Below are positions 7,857 through 14,210 of a stretch of DNA of 14,514 nt, in pieces. Origin of the DNA: Halobacteriales archaeon QH_8_67_36 (lineage in GTDB: Archaea > Halobacteriota > Halobacteria > Halobacteriales > Haloarculaceae); assembly GCA_003021755.1 (NCBI GenBank), contig PXQZ01000012.1, positions 1-14,514 of the forward strand, written 5' to 3'. The notes beneath the pieces are model-generated. The model ran no database searches, had not been told where the DNA came from, and worked only from the letters and a program-made list of their open reading frames with translations. Each line of letters begins with the position of its first letter. The stretch's first letter is position 1. The position numbers and the translations under genes are program-made.

Positions 7857-8412
7857 TATCCTGGAAGGCCGTGTCGATGTCCTCGAAGTCCGAGAGCGCG
7901 TCGTCCATCTCCGCCTGCAGCGTGTCGGCCCGCCGTTCGAGTGACTCGACGCCGTCGTTGCCGTCGAGCGTCCGGGCCGTCTTCTCCCCTTTCAGCAGGG
8001 CGAGTTTCGACGTGACCTCCAGATACTCCGAGAGCCGGTCGTCGTACCGCCTGGCGGCCAGTTGCTGGTCGATGGCCGCTACGAGGTCCTCCTTCTCGAT
8101 GGGCTTGCAGAGGTAGTCATCGAAGGGCATATCGATGATGTCGAAGTCCGGGTCCACCGCCGTTATCATGATGACCCGCGTCGAGACGTCGCGCTCTCGT
8201 ATCTCCTCTAACACCTCGTCGCCGCCGACGCCGGGCATCCGCCGGTCGAGCAACACGACGTCGATGTCGTCGTCCAGCCTGTCGAGCGCCGCCACACCCC
8301 CGTAGGCGGTCTCCGTCTCGTACTGGCCGCGAAGACGCAGGGCGTAGACGTCGGCCACTTCGGCCTCGTCGTCCACGACGAGGACAGTTGCGTCCGCAGT
8401 AGACTCTGGCAC
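7837..8412 (-). CDS. HalX-domain response regulator
   Basis: The 191-residue protein has a receiver domain at about 8-118 with the expected residues: acidic pair Asp14/Asp15, phospho-acceptor Asp56 in VVLLDRRMPG, Thr84 in MITA and Lys103 in CKP. The C-terminal part (about 122-186) is a charged helical segment matching the haloarchaeal HalX domain, with no DNA-binding HTH visible. Such regulators receive phosphate from histidine kinases and are thought to act through protein contacts. Translation begins at GTG 8412, supported by a strong TATA box about 28 bases upstream, so the message is probably leaderless. No kinase gene is adjacent; the convergent neighbour is a PAS membrane protein that overlaps it by 20 bp. 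Confidence 0.88.
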   Translation of the reverse strand: MPESTADATVLVVDDEAEVADVYALRLRGQYETETAYGGVAALDRLDDDIDVVLLDRRMPGVGGDEVLEEIRERDVSTRVIMITAVDPDFDIIDMPFDDYLCKPIEKEDLVAAIDQQLAARRYDDRLSEYLEVTSKLALLKGEKTARTLDGNDGVESLERRADTLQAEMDDALSDFEDIDTAFQDITRRPS

Positions 8413-8436
8413 AATAGCCTATACTGGCGGGTGCGG

Positions 8437-8444
8437 GTATATAA
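8437..8444 (-). promoter_or_regulatory. TATA box of the HalX response regulator gene
   Basis: On the minus strand the sequence TTATATAC lies in an AT-rich island (8437-8450) centred 28 bases upstream of the GTG at 8412. This is the best archaeal TATA box in the window and implies a leaderless transcript. It helps fix the GTG as the start. Confidence 0.65.
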
Positions 8445-8490
8445 TTATTGTGAGGAGTGTACGTCCGGCCCGGAGAGCACGTAACGGAAC

Positions 8491-8496
8491 TTTAAA
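8491..8496 (+). promoter_or_regulatory. TATA-like box of the small membrane protein gene
   Basis: TTTAAA on the plus strand is centred about 33 bases upstream of the ATG at 8527, predicting a start site just upstream of the gene and a leader of only a few bases. It lies about 50 bp from the divergent TATA box of the response regulator gene. Confidence 0.5.
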
Positions 8497-8526
8497 GACT
8501 GCGTCACGGTCAGTTTCGGAACAGGA

Positions 8527-8814
8527 ATGCTCGCGCCACCGCTGCAAGTCATCGACAGCTTTCTGCTGAACTACACCATCGGTGACGTCCTGTTGCTCGG
8601 GTTCGTCCTCGGTGCCGTCGGCATCCTGCCGACACGCTCGCTGAAGATGCTTGGCGCCCACACCCTCTCTATCGGCGTGCTGTTGCTGTTGATACCCGCG
8701 TCGATGATGGCACCGAACGCCGGCAGTCTGCTCACGTCTTCTTTCGCGTACAAACTGGTCGGGCTCGTCCTCATTGCGCTCGCGCCGGTACTGTACGCCG
8801 TCGGACGGAAGTAG
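8527..8814 (+). CDS. Small three-helix membrane protein
   Basis: The product is 95 residues and mostly hydrophobic, with helices at about 18-35, 44-62 and 72-92 and a short terminal GRK. No enzyme or transporter motif is visible and I do not recognise the family by name. Coding status is supported by the TATA-like box at the right distance, a consistent hydrophobic pattern with charged residues confined to loops, and high third-position GC. Its TAG stop abuts the stop of the convergent NAD kinase gene with no spacer. It diverges from the HalX regulator gene, which by itself does not show a functional link. Confidence 0.75.
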   Translation: MLAPPLQVIDSFLLNYTIGDVLLLGFVLGAVGILPTRSLKMLGAHTLSIGVLLLLIPASMMAPNAGSLLTSSFAYKLVGLVLIALAPVLYAVGRK

Positions 8815-9666
8815 CTATCCCAGTTTTCGCAGTGCGGTGAAAAAGTCAAGCGGCGGCCCGGCCAGCCGGACCGGCTCGTTCGCCCGCGTCACCGTCACCG
8901 TCTCGGGCGGCGACAGCTCCTCGCGCACACGCCCGTCGCTGACGACCACGCCCTCATCGACATCCGAGAGCGACACCGTCACGTCGCTGTCGACGTCGGC
9001 CACGAGCGGCGGCATCCCGTCGGTCTGTGCCATGCCCGTGACGACTGTCCCGCCGACAGCGGGGTGGACGAGCGGCCCGCCCTCGCTCAGGTTGTAGGCC
9101 GTCGAGCCGGTCGGCGTCGCCACCAGCACCCCGTCGGCGTGGCCGCTGGTGTACAGCGAGCCGTCGACGCGAATTTCGAACTCCCCACCCCCGCCGTCGC
9201 CCCGGTGAGCGCCCTGGACCACTACCTCGTTGAGCGCGGGCGAGAGCGACCAGTCGCTACCGGTCGCCCGCAGCCGCGGCATCGCTCTGGTCCGCGCGCT
9301 GCCGGTCTTCTGGATGTGTTCGACCTCGGCGACGACGGTTTCGACGGCCTCCTCGGGGGCGAGCGCGTTCAGGAAGCCCACTTCCCCGAGGTTGACGCCC
9401 ATGATGGGCGTCGAGCCGGCACCGCGGGCGGCATAGAGGAAGGTCCCGTCGCCGCCGATACTGACGACCAGCACGCAGTCGCTCATCTCGCCGACCGGTC
9501 GAGTCGACGGCGTGGCGGCGTTCCACGCATCGTGGGCCGCCAGCGCCCCGCCGGTGGTCTCGTCGACGGCGACCGTCGCAGCGACCTCCTGGAGCCGGTT
9601 GGTCAGCGTGCTCGCGAGCGCCATCGCCCGGTCGTTGTCCCGCTGTGCGACGATGCCGACGGTCAT
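8815..9666 (-). CDS. nadK: NAD kinase (ATP-NAD kinase family)
   Basis: The 283-residue protein phosphorylates NAD to NADP in the cytoplasm, the source of cellular NADP(H). Family motifs appear in order: GGDGT at 71-75, NLGEVGFL at 92-99 (NLGxLGF in most homologues), the Asn-Glu pair at 146-147 in ALNEVVV, and DGVLVATPTGSTAYNLSEGG at 178-197, forming the dinucleotide-binding core. Length is normal for the family. ATG 9666 is preferred over longer starts because the Rossmann-like strand TVGIVAQ follows at once and a TATA-like box sits 28 bases upstream. An insertion with HRGDGGGG at about 154-161 looks like a flexible loop. Haloarchaea often carry two such paralogues; which one this is cannot be told. 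Confidence 0.9.
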   Translation of the reverse strand: MTVGIVAQRDNDRAMALASTLTNRLQEVAATVAVDETTGGALAAHDAWNAATPSTRPVGEMSDCVLVVSIGGDGTFLYAARGAGSTPIMGVNLGEVGFLNALAPEEAVETVVAEVEHIQKTGSARTRAMPRLRATGSDWSLSPALNEVVVQGAHRGDGGGGEFEIRVDGSLYTSGHADGVLVATPTGSTAYNLSEGGPLVHPAVGGTVVTGMAQTDGMPPLVADVDSDVTVSLSDVDEGVVVSDGRVREELSPPETVTVTRANEPVRLAGPPLDFFTALRKLG

Positions 9667-9690
9667 TGGATCCACGTTCCCGCCGGGCGA

Positions 9691-9697
9691 TGATAAA
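9691..9697 (-). promoter_or_regulatory. TATA-like box of the NAD kinase gene
   Basis: On the minus strand TTTATCA is centred 28 bases upstream of the ATG at 9666, consistent with leaderless transcription of the NAD kinase gene. It shares the 110-bp divergent spacer with the promoter of the KaiC-like gene. Confidence 0.5.
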
Positions 9698-9714
9698 CCC
9701 TTCACGACGGCAAG

Positions 9715-9723
9715 CTTATATCC
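9715..9723 (+). promoter_or_regulatory. TATA-like box of the KaiC-like gene
   Basis: CTTATATCC on the plus strand is a good TATA-like box. The expected start site is near 9745-9748, leaving about 30 nt before the chosen ATG at 9777, or placing the transcript start on the ATG of a 10-codon upstream ORF at 9748. Confidence 0.5.
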
Positions 9724-9747
9724 GTCTGCACGACAGTGTGAACGCAT

Positions 9748-9780
9748 ATGGCTGTCTGTGCCGGGTGGTCGCGCGGATGA
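9748..9780 (+). CDS. Possible leaderless upstream ORF, 10 codons
   Basis: ATG at 9748 opens a 10-codon frame (MAVCAGWSRG) whose TGA stop at 9778-9780 overlaps the ATG of the KaiC-like gene as ATGA. The TATA-like box at 9715-9723 predicts transcription starting almost exactly at this ATG. A leaderless start here followed by translational coupling would set expression of the downstream ATPase. The peptide has no recognisable feature. Chance occurrence is quite possible; the geometry is the only support. Confidence 0.3.
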   Translation: MAVCAGWSRG

Positions 9781-10853
9781 GCGAGGACGCGGACGACCGC
9801 GACGACGACTGGTTCGAAAGCGCGCTCGAAGACGAGCCCGACGACGAGCCCGGCGATACCGACGGCGCGGAGAGCGATAGTCCGTTCGCGAGCGACGCCG
9901 ACGCGGGCCACACCCCCGGCGACGAGAGCGGCGGCGACAGCCCGTTCGACGACGGCGGGAGTCCGTTCGATGACGATGGCGACAGCCCGTTCGACGATGA
10001 CGGCGAAAGCCCGTTCGACGACGACAGCGACAACGGCGAGCCAGGCGGTGACGACGAGAGTCTCTTCGGCGACGACTTCGCGACGGCGTTCGAATCCGCC
10101 GGCAGTCCCGGCGGTGGCAGCTCCGGCACCGAGTTCGAGGACGAGGACTTCGACTCCGACATCCCCCGTATCGACGTCGGTATTGAGGGGCTGGACCGGA
10201 TGATACAGGGTGGGGTTCCGCGCCGGCATCTCATCGTCGCCATCGGCTCGGCGGGGACCGGCAAGACCACGTTCGGGCTGCAGTTCCTCCACCACGGGCT
10301 GGAGACGGGCGAGCACTGCGTGTTCATTACGCTCGAACAGTCCCACGCCGCCATTATGGACACCGCGAACGACCGGAACTGGGGGTTCGACGAGTACGAG
10401 GCCAACGACCAGCTGGCCATCGTCGACCTGGACCCGGTGGAGATGGCCAACAGCCTCGACAACATCCGCGGGGAGCTCCCGGGGCTCATCGAGGACTTCG
10501 ACGCCGACCGCCTCGTGCTGGACTCCGTCTCCCTGCTGGAGATGATGTACGACAACCCCGCGAAACGACGGACCGAGGTGTTCGACTTCACCCGTTCGCT
10601 GAAAAACGCCGGCGTCACGACGATGCTCACCTCCGAGGCCAGCGAGGACAACCCGTACGCCTCCCGCCACGGCATCATCGAGTATCTGACCGACGCCGTC
10701 TTCGTCCTCCAGTACGTCCGCTCGGAGACCCGGGAGACCCGCCTCGCGGTCGAGATACAGAAGATACGCAACGCCAACCACTCCCGCGAAACCAAGCCCT
10801 ACGAGATCACGATGGACGGCATCAGTGTCTACCAGCAGGCCAACATCTTCTGA
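9777..10853 (+). CDS. KaiC-like RecA-superfamily ATPase with acidic SPF-repeat N-terminal tail
   Basis: The 358-residue protein has two parts. Residues 1-130 are strongly acidic and low in complexity, with SPF motifs at 35, 55, 62, 70 and 78, an SLF variant at 95, and a Gly/Ser linker. Residues 131-358 form one KaiC/RadA-type ATPase domain: GIEGLDRMIQGG opening, Walker A GSAGTGKTT at 157-165, the strand CVFITLEQS with Glu187, and a Walker B-like RLVLDSVS at 245-252. Haloarchaea carry several single-domain KaiC relatives (including CirA-type proteins) with signalling roles; the target here is unknown. No HTH is present. ATG 9777 is chosen because the acidic haloarchaeal composition begins there, whereas the upstream extension is Arg-rich and crosses the promoter. 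The tail is disordered in appearance and is probably an interaction region (inference). Confidence 0.85.
   Translation: MSEDADDRDDDWFESALEDEPDDEPGDTDGAESDSPFASDADAGHTPGDESGGDSPFDDGGSPFDDDGDSPFDDDGESPFDDDSDNGEPGGDDESLFGDDFATAFESAGSPGGGSSGTEFEDEDFDSDIPRIDVGIEGLDRMIQGGVPRRHLIVAIGSAGTGKTTFGLQFLHHGLETGEHCVFITLEQSHAAIMDTANDRNWGFDEYEANDQLAIVDLDPVEMANSLDNIRGELPGLIEDFDADRLVLDSVSLLEMMYDNPAKRRTEVFDFTRSLKNAGVTTMLTSEASEDNPYASRHGIIEYLTDAVFVLQYVRSETRETRLAVEIQKIRNANHSRETKPYEITMDGISVYQQANIF
9936..10025 (+). repeat. Tandem in-frame repeats encoding DSPFDDDG-like units
   Basis: Four successive units with a period of about 21-24 bp encode SPF followed by a run of Asp and Gly (SPF at residues 55, 62, 70 and 78 of the KaiC-like protein). 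A more diverged unit lies upstream (residue 35) and an SLF unit downstream (residue 95). Synonymous codons differ between units (AGC/AGT, GAC/GAT), so they are not very recent exact duplications. Confidence 0.75.
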
Positions 10854-10884
10854 TAGCCGACCGGCACCCACGTTCTATCAGTTT
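10850..10884 (+). terminator. Candidate stem-loop terminator after the KaiC-like gene
   Basis: CTGATAG at 10850-10856 and CTATCAG at 10875-10881 are perfect 7-bp inverted arms around an 18-base loop, followed by TTT. The left arm contains the TGA stop codon of the KaiC-like gene, and a second in-frame stop follows it directly. The loop contains a small GCCG/CGGC palindrome. The position in a 112-bp convergent spacer suits a transcription end, possibly for both directions, but haloarchaeal terminators often need only oligo-T, so the role is uncertain. The rest of the spacer to 10965 shows no gene. Confidence 0.35.
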
Positions 10885-10965
10885 CACCGTCGCCCGTGAC
10901 GCTACTTATCCCTCTCGACCCGGGCGCCATCGCCGAGTGGCTCCGTGAACATGCGCCGACACCGC

Positions 10966-11397
10966 TCACCGGACCACTGTCACCGGGACGGTCGCCCGGC
11001 GGACGACGATTTCCGCGACGCTGCCGAGCAACAGTCGAGACATCCCCGAGCGGCCGTGGCTCCCCATCACTATCTGGTCGATGTCGTGGTCGTCGGCGTA
11101 CTCGACGATGGTCTTGGTCGGGCGGCCGACCTCAGTGACCGTTTCGACGGACTCGACGCCGGCCTCGCGGACGACGGCGGCCAGTTCGTCGAACCGCGCC
11201 TCCGCTTCCGCCTGTCGCTCCTCGTACCACTCATCGGAGAACGACGGCACGGACGCCTGCGCGCTGTAGCCCGCCTCTGCGGGGTTGATGACGTGCAGGA
11301 GAACCACCGTGGCGTCGGGGATGTTCTCGGCGGCGAATTCGGTGGCCGCCTCAGCCTGTTCGGAACCGTCGACCGGGACGAGGATTCGCTTGCTCAT
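10966..11397 (-). CDS. Universal stress protein (UspA family)
   Basis: A 143-residue single Usp domain. It opens with KRILVPVDGSEQAEAA, where Asp10 begins the nucleotide pocket. Near the end it has the ATP-binding type signature G-2x-G-9x-G-S (Gly112, Gly115, Gly125, Ser126) followed by RRATVPVTVVR. Such proteins are small cytoplasmic dimers induced in stress; haloarchaea carry many copies. ATG 11397 starts directly at the first beta strand. The frame remains open far upstream, through the next gene and a repeat spacer, giving an apparent 453-residue ORF, but that extension is Arg-rich and antisense-like in quality. The BI-1-like gene ends 41 bases upstream on the same strand, so cotranscription is possible; a weak TATA-like ATTCAAG also lies about 29 bases upstream of the ATG. 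Confidence 0.9.
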   Translation of the reverse strand: MSKRILVPVDGSEQAEAATEFAAENIPDATVVLLHVINPAEAGYSAQASVPSFSDEWYEERQAEAEARFDELAAVVREAGVESVETVTEVGRPTKTIVEYADDHDIDQIVMGSHGRSGMSRLLLGSVAEIVVRRATVPVTVVR

Positions 11398-11438
11398 ACA
11401 AGGAGTGCCACCGTCGGCGGGCTTGAATGTTCGGCTCG

Positions 11439-12143
11439 TTACTCGCTCAGCAGGGAGAGGATGCGCAGCACCCAGACGAGGACGTTGACGAAGACGCCCA
11501 TGACGGCGACGTAGATACCGATAGCGTTGCGCAGGTCGCTGGCGTAGCGGTCCTGCTTGACGGCCCATATCTCGTAGGTGAGGCTGACGACGAACGCCGC
11601 GAAGAAGACGAGACTCGCGACGACGATGAGCGCGGGGCTGACGAAGTAGCCGGCCGCACCGAGCACGAAGCCGCCGACGAACAGGTAAAACGAGTAGCTC
11701 TGCCAGGAGGAGAAGTTCCTGTCCGTCGTGAACACGACGTAGGCAACGGCGGCGGTAATGGCGGCGGTGACGACCACGGAGATGCCGATGGCCGGGACGC
11801 GCAAGGAGGCGGCCGCCAGCCCGAGCGCCGTCGCGCCAAAGAGCGCGTAGCCCAGTTGCGTCAGCGTGACGCCGACCCCCGCGAGCGGGAGGCTCCCGCG
11901 TTGGGTCCCCTTGCTCGCGACCCACGAGCCGCCCCCGACGGTGACGGCGAACGCCGCGATGCCGATGAAGAAGTTCCCGAACAGTGCCGCCCCGAGCCCG
12001 ACCACCGGTGGGACGTACGACAGCGCCAGCATCGCCAGGATGTTGATGGCGATGAGGCCGGTCGCCGTTCCGATTATCCTGCTCAGGTTCCTGTCGACGG
12101 TGCCCGCGGCGGTGACGTTCCGCTCGCCGAACGACCTGCTCAT
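11439..12143 (-). CDS. Bax inhibitor-1 family (TMBIM/YetJ-like) membrane protein
   Basis: The 234-residue polytopic membrane protein has about seven hydrophobic helices (roughly 24-45, 49-70, 86-112, 117-138, 149-167, 169-190 and 206-230). Its final segment, LRNAIGIYVAVMGVFVN, resembles the last helix of the Bax inhibitor-1 family, and the size is typical. Characterised members such as BsYetJ are pH-sensitive calcium leak channels; the role in archaea is unknown. In the last helix the Asp of the usual LYLDFIN motif appears to be replaced by Ala213, so calcium gating of the YetJ kind may not apply. ATG 12143 gives a short polar N-terminus before helix 1; a longer start at 12260 would run through an intergenic repeat. 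The universal stress protein gene follows after 41 bases, HerA precedes it by 185. Confidence 0.75.
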   Translation of the reverse strand: MSRSFGERNVTAAGTVDRNLSRIIGTATGLIAINILAMLALSYVPPVVGLGAALFGNFFIGIAAFAVTVGGGSWVASKGTQRGSLPLAGVGVTLTQLGYALFGATALGLAAASLRVPAIGISVVVTAAITAAVAYVVFTTDRNFSSWQSYSFYLFVGGFVLGAAGYFVSPALIVVASLVFFAAFVVSLTYEIWAVKQDRYASDLRNAIGIYVAVMGVFVNVLVWVLRILSLLSE

Positions 12144-12170
12144 AGCGGGTAGCAACTCGACACCGGTGTT

Positions 12171-12328
12171 GCTCACCGGTCGCGTCGCTCCCCGTTCGCT
12201 TTGAGGTATTTCGTGTCTCGCTCTCTCCGCGTCGCTTTCGAGAGAGTTCGCTCTCGCCACTGCTCACGGGTCGCGTTGCTCCCCGTTCGCATCCGTGGCT
12301 TTCGCTCACTACGTTCGCTCGAACCACG
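12171..12328. repeat. Repeat-rich spacer between HerA-like and BI-1-like genes
   Basis: Two direct copies of a 29-bp unit, at 12171-12199 and 12262-12290, match at 27 of 29 positions (plus strand begins GCTCAC, ends CCCCGTTCGC). Between them is a hairpin with 6-bp arms, CGAGAG at 12239-12244 and CTCTCG at 12251-12256. Next to the HerA stop is a purine/pyrimidine-patterned run (12291-12328) with end arms CGTGG and CCACG and several TTCGCTC-type words. Both 29-mers, read on the minus strand, encode ERGATRPVS in overlapping false ORFs. The words resemble the degenerate GAGCGAA-type repeats often seen behind haloarchaeal genes (recollection, not searched). No gene is present. Confidence 0.7.
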
Positions 12329-14209
12329 CTACTCCCGCCCGTGCCGCGTCACACACGTCGAGAGGCCGATGAGTTCCACCGGTTCGGAGTTGTCGGGCGA
12401 GTACACTACACGCTGGCCCTTCTCCATGTAGGGGACCTTCGATTCGAGGTTCGTCGGGATGTTGACGGCCTTGATGGCGTCCTCGTCACCGAGGTTGAGG
12501 ACCATCGTCGTGTTGATCTGCTTGAACACGGGGTCGGCGATGTCCTGTGGGTCCTGTGTGATGAGGTAGAGCCCCAGTCGCTCCTTGCGGCCCTGCTTTG
12601 CTGCTTCGGTAAACTTCCCGATGACCTGCCGGCCCTGGACGCTGTCGGCGTCGGTGAGGAAGTTGTGGGCCTCGTCCATCCCGAGCACGAGGGGTGTCTC
12701 CTTGATGCGGTCGTACAGCGGGTCGTTCGAGAGCTTCTGGTCGATGAGGAGACTGGAGACGGCCAGTACGATGGTCGACGCGGTGCGGGAGTCCGTGATG
12801 TGGTAGGTCGGAATCACGGTCAGGCCGCCGGCCCGCACCAGCTGGGATATCTGATCGGTGATGGGGCGGGCGTCCTGGTCGAAGACGGCCCCGAAGCCCT
12901 GCACTCGGCGCTTGACGGCGTCGAACGTGGCCTCGTGGATGTCGCCGCTCTCGTCGAGTTCCGCCTTGAGCGCCGGGTCCGAGAGGAACGTCCGGAACCG
13001 GTCGTAGGTTGCGTTCCGGCCGTACTCGCGTTCGAACCGCGGCAGGAGCGTGTTGGTCAGCGCGGTGTACTGGTTGTCGTTGAGGCTGGCGCCGGCGATG
13101 AGCCACGGGTTCGAGTGGACCAGCGAGAACGGGACGGTGAACTCGACCTGCTCGGCGCGGTGGTGGCTGGCGCTGTACTCCGCGCCGGCGACCTTCGGGA
13201 CGAACGCGATGGTGTCGTCGTGACCGCCCGTCTTGACCCCCTCCCGCTCACAGCGGCGGGCAAAGTCGTCGTCCATCTTCGGGTTGTCGTCGTGCATCTG
13301 GGCGTACTCGTCCTGGGGGTCGAACTGGACGACGGCGAGTTCGGGGGTGCGACCGTCGCCCATCTCGTAGGTGCGGCCCAGATACTGCCGGAGGACGTTC
13401 TTCGAACTGTGGGTCTTCCCGGAGCCGGTCCCACCGGCCACCAGCGTGTGCCGGAAGACGAGCGGGTCGCCCGACTCGTAGTCGTCCTTGAGCCGGTAGT
13501 CGATGGTCGGGGGCCGGGCGCTGGTCCGGACCTTCTCGCCGCCGACGGAGAGGTGGCCCAGGAAGACGCCCTCGGCGGGAATCTTCAGGCCGGTCTTGAT
13601 TTCGGACTTGTCGGTCGCCTCGCGGACGACGGTCTCGGGCTTGGGGACGCGGTCTGTCATCCGGCGCTTGAGTTCGTCCCCGTCCCGATAGAGGACGGCG
13701 ACGGGGTTGAGCGACGCCATGAACTTGAAATCCTGCTCGTCGATCTCGGCCTCGCGCATTGCCCGGCGGGCGTGTATTTCGGTGGCGTCGTCGGCACGGA
13801 ACTCCTGGGCGTACTCCAGCGCGGAGATGCGACAGAAGAGGCGTTCGCCGTCCGCGTGTCTACTGACCCGTTCTTGGTCCGGCGGCGAAGCCGTCCCGTC
13901 CGGATAGGGAATCAGGAGGTACTTCCCCAGTCGCACCCGCGAGCGGTTCTGGACTGTGACGTAGGCCCGGAGATTGCACTCGTCCTCGTCCTCGCTGATA
14001 CGGAGGCTGTCGGCGGCCGAGAGGACGCCCAGCCCGGTGTCGGTTCCGGCCGGCGTCACGGTCATGCTCTCGAAGCCGTCGTCCGTGGCGGCCGCAGTGT
14101 CAGCGGTCGTGCCGCCGTCGGCGGCATCACCCGCCGCCGTCTCGGCGGCGGACTCGTCGCTGTTGCCGTCTCCGCCGTCGAAATCAGTGAAATCCCCGAG
14201 GTCGGACAT
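12329..14209 (-). CDS. HerA-like DUF87 AAA+ ATPase
   Basis: This 626-residue cytoplasmic ATPase belongs to the HerA/FtsK group. The first 70 residues are an acidic Ala/Thr/Gly-rich tail. A beta-rich N-terminal domain follows (about 75-245). The motor core has Walker A AGGTGSGKTHS at 258-268, the strand VVQFDPQDEY at 294-302, Walker B LVLGMDEAHNFL at 507-518 with Asp512 and Glu513, and a sensor-like YLITQDPQDIADP at 548-560 before QINT. An insertion of helices at about 380-470 is the usual variable region. HerA works as a hexameric DNA translocase, typically with nuclease NurA in end resection; no NurA gene is in this window, so a repair role is inferred only from the family. ATG 14209 is supported by a TATA-like box about 26 bases upstream. 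Confidence 0.82.
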   Translation of the reverse strand: MSDLGDFTDFDGGDGNSDESAAETAAGDAADGGTTADTAAATDDGFESMTVTPAGTDTGLGVLSAADSLRISEDEDECNLRAYVTVQNRSRVRLGKYLLIPYPDGTASPPDQERVSRHADGERLFCRISALEYAQEFRADDATEIHARRAMREAEIDEQDFKFMASLNPVAVLYRDGDELKRRMTDRVPKPETVVREATDKSEIKTGLKIPAEGVFLGHLSVGGEKVRTSARPPTIDYRLKDDYESGDPLVFRHTLVAGGTGSGKTHSSKNVLRQYLGRTYEMGDGRTPELAVVQFDPQDEYAQMHDDNPKMDDDFARRCEREGVKTGGHDDTIAFVPKVAGAEYSASHHRAEQVEFTVPFSLVHSNPWLIAGASLNDNQYTALTNTLLPRFEREYGRNATYDRFRTFLSDPALKAELDESGDIHEATFDAVKRRVQGFGAVFDQDARPITDQISQLVRAGGLTVIPTYHITDSRTASTIVLAVSSLLIDQKLSNDPLYDRIKETPLVLGMDEAHNFLTDADSVQGRQVIGKFTEAAKQGRKERLGLYLITQDPQDIADPVFKQINTTMVLNLGDEDAIKAVNIPTNLESKVPYMEKGQRVVYSPDNSEPVELIGLSTCVTRHGRE

Positions 14210-14210
14210 A

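Noticed and set aside
9667..9776. Upstream extension of the KaiC-like frame (from 9645) and of the NAD kinase frame (from 9747)
   Set aside because: Both extensions cross the divergent promoter spacer and their composition differs sharply from the conserved proteins.
9936..10025. Tandem repeat considered as a CRISPR or integration feature
   Set aside because: The units are in frame, diverged synonymously and encode protein repeats; there are no spacers.
10854..10965. Possible tRNA or small protein in the convergent spacer
   Set aside because: No T-arm GTTCRA motif or acceptor stem; the only short minus-strand ORF (16 codons) has no promoter or motif support.
12144..12260. Longer N-terminus for the BI-1-like protein starting at 12260
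   Set aside because: The added 39 residues translate the intergenic direct repeat (ERGATRPVS also appears from the other copy), so they are not likely protein.
11398..12327. Long upstream extension of the universal stress protein frame to 453 residues
   Set aside because: The extension lies out of frame over the BI-1-like gene and through the repeat spacer; the Usp fold begins at ATG 11397.
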